A DNA stretch of 64,000 nt from Abditibacterium sp. (GCA_030448265.1 JAUJNG010000007.1:1-64000); one strand, 5' to 3'. Numbered from the stretch's first letter, positions 25,975-35,673 are shown. Program-made: numbers and translations. Notes: a model not told the origin generated them from the sequence alone.

Positions 25975-26664
25975 TTAGCGTTTGGCGGCGCCGTAATAAA
26001 GCCGCGCCAGTTCGTCGGGCGAAGCGCCGCGCTCGAAAGCCCACTGCAAACGCCCCCACAACCACAAAGTGCCCCAGGGCCGCTTTTCGAAGCGCCGCGC
26101 GCTGAGGTGCAAACGTCCGGCGCAGCACGCCGTTTTGCGGTTTTGAGCGCGCGCCAGAAGTTCCATTCGCCGCGCGAAATCGAGATCTTCAAAAAGCGGC
26201 CAAGGAGCGAATCCGCCGAGTTCTTCCCACGCCTCGCGCGTCGCCCAAATGCCGCTGTCGCCGTAATAAATGCCCAGACCACGCTGAGCGCGCGCGATAA
26301 TTTCGAAAAGTCGCGGCCAAAACCCGCGCCCCTCAAAGCGAATTCGAAAATTACCGCCGATGGCGCCGCGTCGCGCCGCAATTTCGATTTGCGCGGCGCT
26401 CCCCCGCGAGGGCAGCGCATCGGCGTGCAAAAACCACAACCTTTCGCCGCTCGCGCACCGCGCCGCCGCATTCTGCTGCGCTCCGCGCCCGCGTGCGCCT
26501 TCCACGACAACCGCGCCCGCCTCGCGCGCAAGTGCAACCGTTTGGTCGTCGCTGCCGCCGTCGGCAACAAAAATTTCGCCGATTTGCGGCATCGCCGCCA
26601 AACGCGACAGCAAACGGGGCAAATGGCGCGCTTCGTTGCGAGCGGGAATTACGACGGTAATCAT
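25975..26664 (-). CDS. Glycosyltransferase family 2 (TIGR04283-type)
   Basis: A 229-residue soluble GT-A enzyme. ITVVIPARNEARHLPRLL and IFVADGGSDDQTVALA form the nucleotide-sugar site; the DxD-like metal site fits LWFLHADALPSRG; FEDLDFARRM near residue 175 is the acceptor-side ED motif. RGRGAQQNAAA is typical of the TIGR04283 group, whose acceptor is unknown. It lies 14 bases upstream of the dipeptidase on the same strand and may be co-transcribed. Confidence 0.9.
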   Translation of the reverse strand: MITVVIPARNEARHLPRLLSRLAAMPQIGEIFVADGGSDDQTVALAREAGAVVVEGARGRGAQQNAAARCASGERLWFLHADALPSRGSAAQIEIAARRGAIGGNFRIRFEGRGFWPRLFEIIARAQRGLGIYYGDSGIWATREAWEELGGFAPWPLFEDLDFARRMELLARAQNRKTACCAGRLHLSARRFEKRPWGTLWLWGRLQWAFERGASPDELARLYYGAAKR

Positions 26665-26670
26665 AGTTTC

Positions 26671-26774
26671 AAAAGCGACATGAAGTCGCAGCCAACGAAA
26701 TCGTCAGCCTTCGCTGACGGGGTTGTCGGCGAAGGCCGCCAATTTCGTTGGCTGCCGACTTCATGTCGCTTTTC
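26671..26774. repeat. Inverted repeat of CGACATGAAGTCGCAGCCAAC type
   Basis: AAAAGCGACATGAAGTCGCA and GCCAACGAAAT on the left pair with ATTTCGTTGGCTGCCGACTT on the right; the spacer itself contains TCAGCCTTCGCTGA, a small palindrome. Between divergent genes. Confidence 0.9.
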
Positions 26775-26815
26775 AGTCGGGCAACTCCAACGCTCCCCAC
26801 GCCTCTAAAATCCCC

Positions 26816-28462
26816 GTGCGTTTTCTCCCGCTATTCTTTTTGCTCTTCGCCGCGCCGGTTCTGGCCCAGAGCGCGCCCATAATTTACGATTTCAACGACC
26901 CCAAAGCCGCGCCCATCGCCGTGCCTTACGCCGCGCCAGGCGGCGTGACGGCCAAAGTCGATGTCGAAATCCACAACGGCGCGCTGCAATTGACCAATCG
27001 CGCCGGCGGCTCGTTCGGCGTCAAATGGAACATCCCGCCCTTCGATGCCGAAGAGTTTTCGGTTTTATCTTTCGATTATACGCGCTCGGACGACGCCAAA
27101 ATAAACCTCTTTTTCAAAGTCAACGGCGCGTTTTACGGCGTCGCTTTTTCCGGCCCGCCCCGCGTGCGGCCTGGTTCTTTTTTGCTGGGCGCGGTTCCAA
27201 ATGTCGGAAACAGGGGCCGCGCCGTCATTCCTCTGCGCGACTGGCTGCGCCGTTTTCAGCCTCGCGCTGAAAAGCTGCAAGTCGAGGAAATTCTGGCCGG
27301 AAACTGGGACAACGAAGGCTATCTGCTGGCCGGTATCGGCGGCAACGGCCCTGGCGCGACGTGGAGCATTGACAATTTAACCCTCGCGCCCGAACCCCAA
27401 AGCGCGCCGCGCTTCGCCGCGCCGCGTTTCGAGGGCAACAGCGTAGTCTGGCCGCTCGAAAGCGGTTCGACGCTCGATACGCGCCGCGCCGTTTTGGAAG
27501 TGGGCGGAGCAAAATTCGATTTCGCCTCGCCGTTTTTGCGTTTCGAAACCGTCTTCCAAAACGAAACTCCCCAGCGCCGCGTGGTTTTGGAAGCCGGCGA
27601 TGCCAATTTGCAACCCAAGGACGGGCAAAACCTGGAACTGTCGCTCGGCGCGGCTCGCGCCACGCTGCCTTTTCAACTCGCTTCCCACAGCGCGCCGGTG
27701 CCGCTGCCGCGCCTGAAATGGGAGGGCGGAAGCGCGCCGGACGCCGATTTCGAAACCGACCTGGGCGGCTGGAACCCCGCGAGCGCCGTTTTGACGCGCG
27801 AGACGCAAAATCCGGCGAGCGGCAACCATTCGCTGCAATTTCATAATCCGCGCACCGCCTCGCTCTTCGATGGATCGCTAAGCGGCACCATCGACATCGC
27901 CAAATTTCCCACCCTCACCTTCCGCTATCGCGCCGACGACCGTCTGCGCGCCGATTTTCGCCTCACCTGGGACAAAAAACCCTATTCGATCCGCTTTTTC
28001 GACCGCGACAATCCCCGTTCGCGTCTGGGCACCATCGCGGGTGCCAATGCCGATGGGAAATGGCATCTCGCGCAAATTCCGCTTTTGGAATGGATGAAAA
28101 AAGCACGCCCCGACGCCACCGATTTCACCGTTGAAAACTTCGGTGTGGCCGACGACGGCTGGCTGGGCAACGCCCAGGGCGTGAAGTGGCATCTCGACGA
28201 TTTTCGTTTCGCACCCAAAGTTGCGGGTTCGCTGCGCGCCCAAGTCGTGCTGCGCGACATCTCCGGCGTTGGCGCGGTTTCGTATGCGCTCAATCAAAAC
28301 CCCGAAACCGTTCCCGCCGCCACGCCCAACGCCACAGCCCAACTCGAAATTCCGCTCGAAGGCCGCGCGGCGGGCCTTTACTGGCTCCACGTTCGGGCCC
28401 AAAATGGCGCCGGAAAGTGGAGCGAGGCCGCGCATTTTCCCGTCATTGTCGGTGAGAAATAA
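26816..28462 (+). CDS. Secreted protein with tandem carbohydrate-binding-like domains
   Basis: A 548-residue exported protein; signal peptide FLPLFFLLFAAPVLAQ after a GTG start. Two similar jelly-roll-like modules are visible, each with a FD or DF-N start (IIYDFNDPKAAP; DADFETDLGGWNP), a buried LSFDYT/LTFRYR strand, VIPLRDWL/QIPLLEWM, and WSIDNLTLAP/WHLDDFRFAP. The C-terminus (GLYWLHVRAQNGAGKWSEAA) looks like a beta-sandwich. No catalytic motif; probably binds polysaccharide at the cell surface. GTG preferred because the longer frame runs into the inverted repeat. Confidence 0.7.
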   Translation: MRFLPLFFLLFAAPVLAQSAPIIYDFNDPKAAPIAVPYAAPGGVTAKVDVEIHNGALQLTNRAGGSFGVKWNIPPFDAEEFSVLSFDYTRSDDAKINLFFKVNGAFYGVAFSGPPRVRPGSFLLGAVPNVGNRGRAVIPLRDWLRRFQPRAEKLQVEEILAGNWDNEGYLLAGIGGNGPGATWSIDNLTLAPEPQSAPRFAAPRFEGNSVVWPLESGSTLDTRRAVLEVGGAKFDFASPFLRFETVFQNETPQRRVVLEAGDANLQPKDGQNLELSLGAARATLPFQLASHSAPVPLPRLKWEGGSAPDADFETDLGGWNPASAVLTRETQNPASGNHSLQFHNPRTASLFDGSLSGTIDIAKFPTLTFRYRADDRLRADFRLTWDKKPYSIRFFDRDNPRSRLGTIAGANADGKWHLAQIPLLEWMKKARPDATDFTVENFGVADDGWLGNAQGVKWHLDDFRFAPKVAGSLRAQVVLRDISGVGAVSYALNQNPETVPAATPNATAQLEIPLEGRAAGLYWLHVRAQNGAGKWSEAAHFPVIVGEK

Positions 28463-28463
28463 A

Positions 28464-28544
28464 ACCACAGAGACACAGAGGCACAGAGAGTTTTGAGGTT
28501 ACAACCCCTCTTTTTTCTCTGTGCCTCTGTGTCTCTGTGGTTAA
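28464..28544. repeat. Inverted repeat, CACAGAGACACGGAG family, copy 2
   Basis: AACCACAGAGACACAGAGGC against GCCTCTGTGTCTCTGTGGTT, arms near-perfect, between the secreted protein stop and the ATPase start. Confidence 0.9.
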
Positions 28545-28563
28545 TAATCAATAAACTGACCCT

Positions 28564-31452
28564 GTGATTCTTCGCAAAGTCACGCTTTCCAACTGGCGGG
28601 CGCTCACCAAATTTGAAATGCGCCTCGAAGACGGCCTCAACGTGTTGCAGGGCCGCAACGAGGCCGGAAAATCGAGCGTCGTCGAGGCCATCGACTGGGC
28701 GTTGTTCCGCGACATCACCGGCGCCCGCCTGCGCACCGAAGACGTGCGTGTCCTCATTCCCGCTTCCGATCCAACGGCGCGTCCCAGCGTGGAAATCGAA
28801 CTGGAATTTCCCGATTGCCGCGCGGTTTTGCTCAAAATTCTGGCCGAAGACGCCGCCAAGCGCGAATGCCGCCTCACCATTCGCCGCGACGGACTGGCCG
28901 ACGAGTTTTTCGACCGGACGGAAGCCCAGACCAGGTTACGCGCCTTGTTCGCCGCCGACGGAGTGGGAAGCGAGCGCGGCAGCGTCGCCGATGGCGGACT
29001 TCTGGTCGCGCATCAGGGCGAGAGCGCCGACTTTCTGAGCGACGGCTCGACGGCGATTCGCTCCACGCTGGGCGTGGGAAATGACGGCCAACTCGCGCTC
29101 ACCACGAGATTGGAGCGGGTGCGAACCGGCGTGGAAGGGCTGCGCCGCCGCGAATTGGTGCAGGATCTGGAGCCATTGGCCATCGAAGCGGCGCGGGCCG
29201 GAACCGAGGCTTCCAGGGCGCGCGAGAATCTGCGCGAAGCGACCAATCAGCGCGCGCATTTCGAGGCCCTCACGCGCGAAATCGAAGTGCTGCGCGCGCA
29301 AATCGAGGCCGACGAAGCGAAGTTGAAGGAAATCGTCCCACGCGAAATGGCGGCGCAGGAGCGTTTGGCGGAGCTGGGCCAGCTTCTCGTCGCGCAAAAA
29401 GACGCTGACGCGCTGCTTTCGCGCGCGCAGAATGCCGAACGCGAGCATCGGGCCGCGCTCGAAAGCGCCAAAAAACACGCCGAAAACATCGCGCGTTTGC
29501 GCGCTCTGCAAGACGAGGCGGCGCGCGAGTTGGCCGGAAGTGAGGAGGCCGTTGCGAGCGCGAAAGACGCGCTGGAAAGGGCGCAGCGCGAATGCGACGA
29601 CGCTCACACCGCGCGCGACGCGGCCCAGCGCGAAGCCGAAGACGCCGCGCGCTGCGCCGACGCCTGGCGTCATTATCTGGCGGTTTTCGAAGCCAAAGAT
29701 TTACTCGCCGCCGAACGGCGCGGCCTGGAAACTCTGGAAACTCTGGGCGCGGCGCTGCGCGAGGCCCAGAAAGAGCGCGACGCAGCGCCCAAAGCGCCGA
29801 CTTTCGAAACTTTGCGCGGGTGGCGAAGCGCTTTTGAGGCGTTGAGAAGCCTCGAAAACGAGGCGGCGCAAACCCTGCAACTCGAAATTCGCGCTACCCA
29901 CGCGCTTGCCCTCGGCTGGAAGGCCGATGGCGGAACCTTGGAAAAAACTTCGCTCGAAGGAGGCCAGGGCGCTTCGTTCAACGCGCTGGGCGAAGGCGTT
30001 TTGAAAATCGCCGGCGTGGGCGCGCTGCGGGTGCGAAGCGGCGCGCGGGGCCTCGACGAATTGAAGTCGCAAATCGAAAGCGCGCGTGGCGAACTTCAAA
30101 CCTTGCTCGGTGAATGGCGCGTGGACGCGGCGGCGCTGCCTGGGGCGATTGAAGAATGGGAAAAACGGCGCGCCGAATTTGAAACGGTCGAAAACCGTTG
30201 GAAAGAAGCGGCGGCGGCGCTTAAAAACGAGGAAAATCGCGTCGGCAGTCTGCATCAGGCGCAGGAGCGCGTCGCCGAGCGCGAACGCGATTATCTCGCC
30301 GCCAAAGAAGCGTGCCGTCCCTTCGAAGATTTTCTGGAATTGGGCGGCAAAAAGCGGGGCGAAGTCAAAATCGCTTTCGATGCCGCCGATGCCGAAGCGC
30401 GCGAACTCAGCGGGCGCGCCAATCGCGCGCGCAACGACGCCGCGACCGCCGCGCAAAAGCTGCGCGACGCCGAAAGCCGTTTTCATGCGCTCAAAGCCCG
30501 CCCCGACGCGTTGCGCGCCGCGATTGCGGGCCGCGAAGCCGAGTTGGAGCGCGTGGAAAACGATGGGCTGTCGCCCGAACAGCGCGCCGATGCCCTTGAT
30601 GAATGCAATCAGAGGTTGGCGCGGGCACGCCTCGAACTGGAAAGCGCCAGCGCCGCGCGGCGCGAGATGGGCGACGGCGTTTCGGCGTGGAAACTCGAAG
30701 AGGCGCGCCGCGCCGCGACTGCGGTGTCCGAAGAGCGCGACGCATTGGAAAAAGCGGTCGTGGCGCGCCGCCGCGATCTGTTTCACGCCTGCGAACAGGA
30801 TGCGTGGGCGGAAATCGAGCGCCTGAACGCAGTGATCGAAGCAGGAGAAAGCGAAGTCGCGCGTCACGAAGCGCGCTTGCGCGGCATCGCGCTGCTGGAT
30901 GCCGCGATTCAGGCCGAACGCGCGCGTCTCAGCCGCGATCTGGCTGGCCCGCTCAACGAAAAACTCGGCCCCTGGCTATCGCAGTTGCGCGGCAAAGAGA
31001 CGACTCTCAGCTTTGACGAAGCGGGCAGCCGCATCGAAAACGTCCTCACGCGCGACGGCGATTCGACCATTTCTCTGCCGTTCGGGGAGCATTCGGAAGG
31101 ACTTAAAGAGCAGGTCGCTTTCGCGCTGCGTTTGCTGCTCGCGACGCGCGTCGCGTCGCATTTGCCTTCGAAACGCTTGCCCGTCGTGTTCGACGACCCC
31201 TTCACCCAGAGCGATGCGACGCGGCGCGGCGGCCTGGGCGAGGTTTTGGTCGATGCGGCGCAAACGCTGCAAATCCTTTTCGTGACCTGCCACGAATCGC
31301 CACCCATTGATGGGGTTGGGGTTCACCTCATTCGACTGGGGCAGTGGGAGGAAGCGGCGAAAGCCAAAACTGCGCGCAAAGTCGAGAAAAAGGCGCAAAA
31401 AGTCGTCTTGCAGACCAACGAAACACCTAATGGGACGCTGGCACTGTTTTGA
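28564..31452 (+). CDS. Rad50/SbcC/YhaN-like coiled-coil ATPase
   Basis: A 962-residue SMC-type ABC ATPase. Walker A GRNEAGKSS near residue 32 in the RecF/YhaN-type N-lobe (VTLSNWRALTKFEMRLEDGL). About residues 170-790 are Arg/Glu/Ala-rich coiled coil interrupted near 380-520. The C-lobe has the signature LPFGEHSEGLKEQ and Walker B LPVVFDDPFTQSD. Such proteins process DNA ends with a nuclease partner (SbcD/YhaO). No metallophosphatase gene is adjacent, so the partner is unidentified. No Cys zinc hook is obvious. Start is GTG at 28564 directly after the inverted repeat. Confidence 0.85.
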   Translation: MILRKVTLSNWRALTKFEMRLEDGLNVLQGRNEAGKSSVVEAIDWALFRDITGARLRTEDVRVLIPASDPTARPSVEIELEFPDCRAVLLKILAEDAAKRECRLTIRRDGLADEFFDRTEAQTRLRALFAADGVGSERGSVADGGLLVAHQGESADFLSDGSTAIRSTLGVGNDGQLALTTRLERVRTGVEGLRRRELVQDLEPLAIEAARAGTEASRARENLREATNQRAHFEALTREIEVLRAQIEADEAKLKEIVPREMAAQERLAELGQLLVAQKDADALLSRAQNAEREHRAALESAKKHAENIARLRALQDEAARELAGSEEAVASAKDALERAQRECDDAHTARDAAQREAEDAARCADAWRHYLAVFEAKDLLAAERRGLETLETLGAALREAQKERDAAPKAPTFETLRGWRSAFEALRSLENEAAQTLQLEIRATHALALGWKADGGTLEKTSLEGGQGASFNALGEGVLKIAGVGALRVRSGARGLDELKSQIESARGELQTLLGEWRVDAAALPGAIEEWEKRRAEFETVENRWKEAAAALKNEENRVGSLHQAQERVAERERDYLAAKEACRPFEDFLELGGKKRGEVKIAFDAADAEARELSGRANRARNDAATAAQKLRDAESRFHALKARPDALRAAIAGREAELERVENDGLSPEQRADALDECNQRLARARLELESASAARREMGDGVSAWKLEEARRAATAVSEERDALEKAVVARRRDLFHACEQDAWAEIERLNAVIEAGESEVARHEARLRGIALLDAAIQAERARLSRDLAGPLNEKLGPWLSQLRGKETTLSFDEAGSRIENVLTRDGDSTISLPFGEHSEGLKEQVAFALRLLLATRVASHLPSKRLPVVFDDPFTQSDATRRGGLGEVLVDAAQTLQILFVTCHESPPIDGVGVHLIRLGQWEEAAKAKTARKVEKKAQKVVLQTNETPNGTLALF

Positions 31453-31470
31453 TTTAGACAGGGAAGCAAT

Positions 31471-31591
31471 GGGTTGCAGCGACCAAGTTCACCCGCCGAA
31501 AGCGCAGAGACCGAAGCGAGGAACGAGCGAAGGGCATGGGCTACAAGCAGTCGGGGGCAGCGCCCTGTTCTGCCGTTGTTAGTCACTCCAT
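31471..31591. repeat. attC-like element downstream of a lone cassette-type gene
   Basis: TTGCAGCGACCAAGTTCACC then CGCCG pairs imperfectly with AGTCGGGGGCAGCGCCCTG ... GTTGTTAG. The loop has GAAGCGAGGAACGAGCGAAG, nearly the same as the loop of the element at 14023 (GAGGAACGAACGAAG). It lies at the 3' end of the 31579-32016 gene and overlaps its last codons. Confidence 0.5.
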
Positions 31592-32016
31592 GGCTCGGTT
31601 TTATTGACTTTGAAGTGAGCCGCCAATGCAACCGCCTGATGCTTGGCTCGGAGTTCTCTTTGTAGCAGTTGATTGATTGCATCGTAAGCAACTTGAAGCA
31701 TCTCTTGATTGATGTGCTGAATATTGACACCTAAATCAACGCCCACAGGTTTGTCTGGGTAAATAGTAAATCTTAATCTCAAATTGAAGGCATCGGGAAC
31801 GGATGTAAGAGTTGAACGCAGGCTTTCTTCTGCCGCTTGAACAAGTTTAGCAACTTCTTCCGCCGCCACATTTTGCCCCACAACTTGCTCAGGCAGAAGT
31901 AGTTCAACGTTTTGCAAATTAACAATCGGGTGTTCCTCATCCGGTGTGCGATAGCGGTCTGGCTCGAACGTCTGCATACGCGGTTGTCTCTTGAACGGGT
32001 TGCCAAAAATGCCCAT
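31579..32016 (-). CDS. Cassette-like hypothetical protein
   Basis: A 145-residue soluble protein. N-terminal region is polar and Pro-rich (MGIFGNPFKRQPRMQTFEPD), then a mixed alpha/beta domain (NVELLLPEQVVGQNVAAEEV; LRLRFTIYPDKPVGVDLGV). No family recognised. A GAGGAG-like ribosome site precedes the ATG. Upstream, TGTTATGCCGTCGCG near 32068-32084 resembles a cassette start and the 3' end carries an attC-like hairpin, so this may be a single inserted gene cassette between two GC-rich host genes. AT-richer than neighbours. Confidence 0.6.
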   Translation of the reverse strand: MGIFGNPFKRQPRMQTFEPDRYRTPDEEHPIVNLQNVELLLPEQVVGQNVAAEEVAKLVQAAEESLRSTLTSVPDAFNLRLRFTIYPDKPVGVDLGVNIQHINQEMLQVAYDAINQLLQRELRAKHQAVALAAHFKVNKTEPWSD

Positions 32017-32249
32017 GTTTCTCCTCTTTCTACTGCTTTACCAAACTTCCACTTCCAGCCAAGCCGAGCGCGACGGCATAACACTGAGAAATAGTTCTAT
32101 TCACATGAGAAAGAAAGGAAAAAATCGCAATTTCGTCGGTGCGATTTCTCCATTCTTACGCTGGGATTAAACTGCACTGGCAAACATCGACTTATAATGA
32201 GTTGGTGCCTAATTTTTATAAGTTGCTATCACTATTTAGCAACGACAAG

Positions 32250-32279
32250 CGCGAAGAACTCGAAACAATTCTTCGCGTT
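32250..32279 (-). terminator. Hairpin after the M16 peptidase gene
   Basis: CGCGAAGAA and TTCTTCGCG pair around a 10-base loop, 13 bases beyond the M16 stop. The T-run is better on the plus strand (TTTGAGTTTT). The remaining part of 32017-32249 shows no other supported feature. Confidence 0.5.
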
Positions 32280-32291
32280 TGAGTTTTGAGA

Positions 32292-34874
32292 TTACGCGGG
32301 CTCCACAATCGCCAGCGCCGCGTTGTCCAGATCCAAATACTGGTTCGCCACGCGCCGCACGTCGGCCAGAGTCACCGCGTTGATTTTGGCGGCGTATTCG
32401 GCGCTCGCTTTCACTCCCAGACCGAACAGTTGGTTAGAGGCCAGATCGCGCGCCTGGGCTTCGTTGGTTTGCAGGTCGATGGCGTGGGAGGCAATCGACA
32501 TGGTTTTGGCGCGCTCCAACTCTTCGGCAGAGAAATCGGCGTCGCGCGCTCTGGCGACTTCTTCCTCGATAATGGTGCGCACCTGGGCGCGATTTTCCTT
32601 GGTCGAAGCGGCGTAAATCGCGAACATTCCGCCATCGATTCCAGGCGAGTTGTAGGCGTGAACCACGTAAACCAGTTGGTTGTCGCGCAGGCGCTCGTGA
32701 AGGCGTCCGCCTGGCAAATCGGCGCCCGACATCGCGGCATCGAGAACATCGAGCGCGTAACGGTCTTCACCCTTGATATTCACCGAAGGAAAGCCGAACC
32801 ACGTCACCGCCTGAGCGATGCCAGGCTTGCTTTTCTGCGCGAGGGCGAACGAACTCGGCGGCGTGACCGCGCCAGGAGCCTGGGGCCGCGCGGCGGTCGA
32901 TTTGAACGATCCAAACAGCATTCGCGCCGCTCTCTCGACCTGCGCCGCGTTGAAGTCGCCGGAAATCGCCAACACCGTCGATTGAGGCTGCAAAATCTGC
33001 TTCCAGAACGCCGCGACTTGCGCGCGCGTGATGTTTTTCACCGTTGCGGGCGTGCCCGCCGCGTTGCGGGCATAGGGATGATCGCCGTAGAACGTCTTAC
33101 GCAGCAGGAGCGACGCGCTGCTCATCGGGTCGTCGTCCTGCGCGGCCAGACCCGCGAGCGTCTGCGATTTCACTTTGGCGAGTTCCGAGGCTGGAAAAGT
33201 CGGCTGAAGCGTCGATTCCGCCACCAGATTGAGGCCGCGTCTCCAATCGCTCGCCAGCCAGCTCGATGCGATGCCCCAGGCGTTGTAGCCCGCGAAACCG
33301 TTCATCGAACCGCCTAAATCATCGACCAACTGCGCGATTTGCTCGGCGCCCCGCTTTTGGGTGCCGCGCGTGAGCATTTGCGCGGCGAGATTGGCGACGC
33401 CGGCCTGTTTCGCGTTTTCGAGGCGCACGCCGCCCAGTCCCATCGCCACGATTGAAACTGTTGGCGCGGCTTTGTTGGGGCGCAGAATCAGTTTCACGCC
33501 GTTGGGCAGCGTCACCACGCGCGGCGCGGCGACGGTTGGCAATTTGCGCGCGGCAACGGGCGTCGCGCTCACCGGTTTGAGGCGCGGTTTGACGACCGCC
33601 GTGGTGAGGCCATCGTCCAGCAGATACTTTTTGGCGACGGCTTGAACCTGCGCGCTCGTCACGGCTCCAATGCGATTAACGTAGCGCGTCGAATAGGTCG
33701 GGTCGCCGGTGCCCATTTCGTCGTAGGCGTTTTGTTCGGCCTGATTTTCGACGCCCTGTTTGCCGAACACGAACGCGGCGCGCACCTGGCGTTTGGCGCG
33801 ATTCAATTCGGCGCTCGTCACGCCGTTTTGCTTGATTTTTTGCACCTGGGCTTTGATGGCGCGCTCGACCTTGGAAATGTTGGCGGGCGGCATGATGGCA
33901 CGAATCGCGAACACTCCGGCGTCGTAATTGGGCGTCGAGGAGTAGGCGGAGATGCCCGTCACCAGATTCTGATTTTCCTGAATTTCGCGCACCAGACGGC
34001 TCGAATCGCCGCCGCCCAGAATTTGCGCGAGGGTATCGAGCGCATACAAATCGGGATGCTGAAGCGGAACGGTGTGCCATCCCATTTGCAGATAGGTCAA
34101 ATTGACGTCTTCTTCAATGACCGCGCGGCGCGGCGCGTTTTGCGGCGGCTCGGTGGGTAGCGCCAGAGCCTGGGGCGCGACACGCTCCCAATCGCCGAAC
34201 GCTTTTTGGGCCGCTTCGAGAACGGCGGGCGCGGAAACATCGCCTGCGACGGAGAGAATCGAGTTTTCCGGCGTGTAGTGCGATTTGTAATAGCTCAGAA
34301 TGTCGTCGCGCGTGAGTTTGTCGAACTGCTGGCGAAACCCGATGATGGGATAGCGCACCGGATGAACCCGAAAAGCGGTTTTGTAGAACAGTTCCGAAAG
34401 CTGGCGGTCGGGATTATCATCGCCCAGCGCCATTTCGTTGTGAATCACGCCCTGCTGCACCTTCACTTCCTCGTCGGGGAAGGTGGAATTTTGCATCATA
34501 TCCGACAAAACATTCAACGCGCGCTCGAAATAGGGCGCGGCGGTGGTGATGTGATAGGCGGTGACATCGTAGGAAGTGTAGGCGTTGCTCTGGCCGCCAA
34601 TCGCCTGGATTTCGGCGTTGAGCGCCTTTTTATCGCGGGTTTTGGTGCCCTCGAAAAGCGTGTGTTCAAAAAGGTGCGACAGACCGGAGCCGAGAAACTG
34701 GTTTTCGTAGATCGAGCCGGTTTTGACATACATTCGCACCGCGACGACCGGCGCGGCGTGATTTTCCTGCACCAGAACGGTGAGGCCGTTGGGAAGCGTG
34801 CGCTTGACAACGGATTGAGCGTGCGCCGACGTTGCGGCGAGAAACAGGAGGAAGACGAGAAAGAAACGTCGCAT
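32292..34874 (-). CDS. Secreted M16 zinc peptidase, double-domain
   Basis: An 860-residue exported protein (MRRFFLVFLLFLAATSAHAQ) carrying two M16 units in one chain. The N-terminal unit is active type: HXXEH is GLSHLFEHTLFEG (His67, Glu70, His71) with HNEMALGD about 75 residues later supplying the third ligand. The second unit (about 440-860) lacks HXXEH, so it is the inactive half of the clamshell. PqqL/YmxG-like periplasmic peptidases share this design. Probably degrades peptides in the periplasm. Confidence 0.93.
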   Translation of the reverse strand: MRRFFLVFLLFLAATSAHAQSVVKRTLPNGLTVLVQENHAAPVVAVRMYVKTGSIYENQFLGSGLSHLFEHTLFEGTKTRDKKALNAEIQAIGGQSNAYTSYDVTAYHITTAAPYFERALNVLSDMMQNSTFPDEEVKVQQGVIHNEMALGDDNPDRQLSELFYKTAFRVHPVRYPIIGFRQQFDKLTRDDILSYYKSHYTPENSILSVAGDVSAPAVLEAAQKAFGDWERVAPQALALPTEPPQNAPRRAVIEEDVNLTYLQMGWHTVPLQHPDLYALDTLAQILGGGDSSRLVREIQENQNLVTGISAYSSTPNYDAGVFAIRAIMPPANISKVERAIKAQVQKIKQNGVTSAELNRAKRQVRAAFVFGKQGVENQAEQNAYDEMGTGDPTYSTRYVNRIGAVTSAQVQAVAKKYLLDDGLTTAVVKPRLKPVSATPVAARKLPTVAAPRVVTLPNGVKLILRPNKAAPTVSIVAMGLGGVRLENAKQAGVANLAAQMLTRGTQKRGAEQIAQLVDDLGGSMNGFAGYNAWGIASSWLASDWRRGLNLVAESTLQPTFPASELAKVKSQTLAGLAAQDDDPMSSASLLLRKTFYGDHPYARNAAGTPATVKNITRAQVAAFWKQILQPQSTVLAISGDFNAAQVERAARMLFGSFKSTAARPQAPGAVTPPSSFALAQKSKPGIAQAVTWFGFPSVNIKGEDRYALDVLDAAMSGADLPGGRLHERLRDNQLVYVVHAYNSPGIDGGMFAIYAASTKENRAQVRTIIEEEVARARDADFSAEELERAKTMSIASHAIDLQTNEAQARDLASNQLFGLGVKASAEYAAKINAVTLADVRRVANQYLDLDNAALAIVEPA

Positions 34875-34935
34875 AAGGGTGGGGGAGGGACGGATGGGAG
34901 AAATGGCGGGTTGCAGAGATTGAGTGCCAGCAAGT

Positions 34936-35017
34936 GGAGAACGCGAAGCGTCAGCGAGTGAGGCATTTCGCCGTTCGAGTGGCAGTCAAACCTCACTCGC
35001 TGACGCTTCGCGTTCTC
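34936..35017. repeat. Inverted repeat of GAGAACGCGAAGCGTCAGCG type
   Basis: GAGAACGCGAAGCGTCAGCG plus AGTGAGG at 34940-34962 and the complementary CCTCACTCGCTGACGCTTCG at 34991-35017. Between the divergent M16 and coaD genes, in the likely promoter region of both. Confidence 0.85.
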
Positions 35018-35071
35018 TAATTCTATGACAGTCGCCCTCTGATTCGCGCGGCAAATTTATACTGCATCGTC

Positions 35072-35578
35072 TTGAATCCACAAATTCCCCATGTCACGGC
35101 AATTTATCCTGGCACTTTCGACCCCGTAACCAACGGCCACCTCGACGTAATGCGCGACGCGGCGCGCCTTTTCGGTCGCGTGGTGGCGGGCGTGGGCATC
35201 AACCCGCGCAAGGTCGCGCTTTTTTCTGTTGAGGAGCGCCTCGAAATGCTGCGCGGCGCCATTGCCGATTGCGGCTGGGGCAACGTGGAAGCGGCGTCGT
35301 TTTCCGGCCTGACAGTCGATTTCGCGCGCGAATGGAACGCGCCCTTCATCGTGCGCGGGCTGCGCGCCGTCACCGATTTCGAGAATGAAATGTCGCTCGT
35401 CCTGGCCAACGAACAACTCGATGGGCGCATCAAAACGCTGTTTTTGATGCCCTCGCACACGCATCTTTACCTGAGTTCATCCATTGTGCGTCAGGCGGCG
35501 GAAATCGGGCGCCGCGTCATTCCTGGCTCGGTTCCAGGCGGCGTCGAAGCCAAACTGCGCCAGAAATTCGGGTTTTGA
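35072..35578 (+). CDS. coaD: Phosphopantetheine adenylyltransferase
   Basis: Fourth step of coenzyme A synthesis: ATP plus 4'-phosphopantetheine to dephospho-CoA. 168 residues. AIYPGTFDPVTNGHLD holds the T/HXGH nucleotide site; KVALFSVEERLEML, VRGLRAVTDFENEM and YLSSSIVRQ are typical. No ATG or GTG is in frame near the start; TTG at 35072 is the only reasonable initiator. Confidence 0.96.
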   Translation: MNPQIPHVTAIYPGTFDPVTNGHLDVMRDAARLFGRVVAGVGINPRKVALFSVEERLEMLRGAIADCGWGNVEAASFSGLTVDFAREWNAPFIVRGLRAVTDFENEMSLVLANEQLDGRIKTLFLMPSHTHLYLSSSIVRQAAEIGRRVIPGSVPGGVEAKLRQKFGF

Positions 35579-35587
35579 GCGGGAATC

Positions 35588-35673
35588 AACCACAGAGACA
35601 CGGAGACACAGAGGAAAACAAGAGCGAGCGTATTGGTGTCCCAACTCAAAAAACTCCGTGTCTCTGTGGTTCA
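35588..35673. repeat. Inverted repeat, CACAGAGACACGGAG family, copy 3
   Basis: AACCACAGAGACACGGAGAC against CTCCGTGTCTCTGTGGTT, with a longer unrelated spacer (AAAACAAGAGCGAGCGTATT and more) than other copies. Lies between coaD and the LivF-like gene. Confidence 0.85.

Noticed and set aside
31579..32016. Toxin or antitoxin identity for the cassette-like gene
   Set aside because: Cassettes often carry toxin-antitoxin genes, but I see no family motif or second gene.
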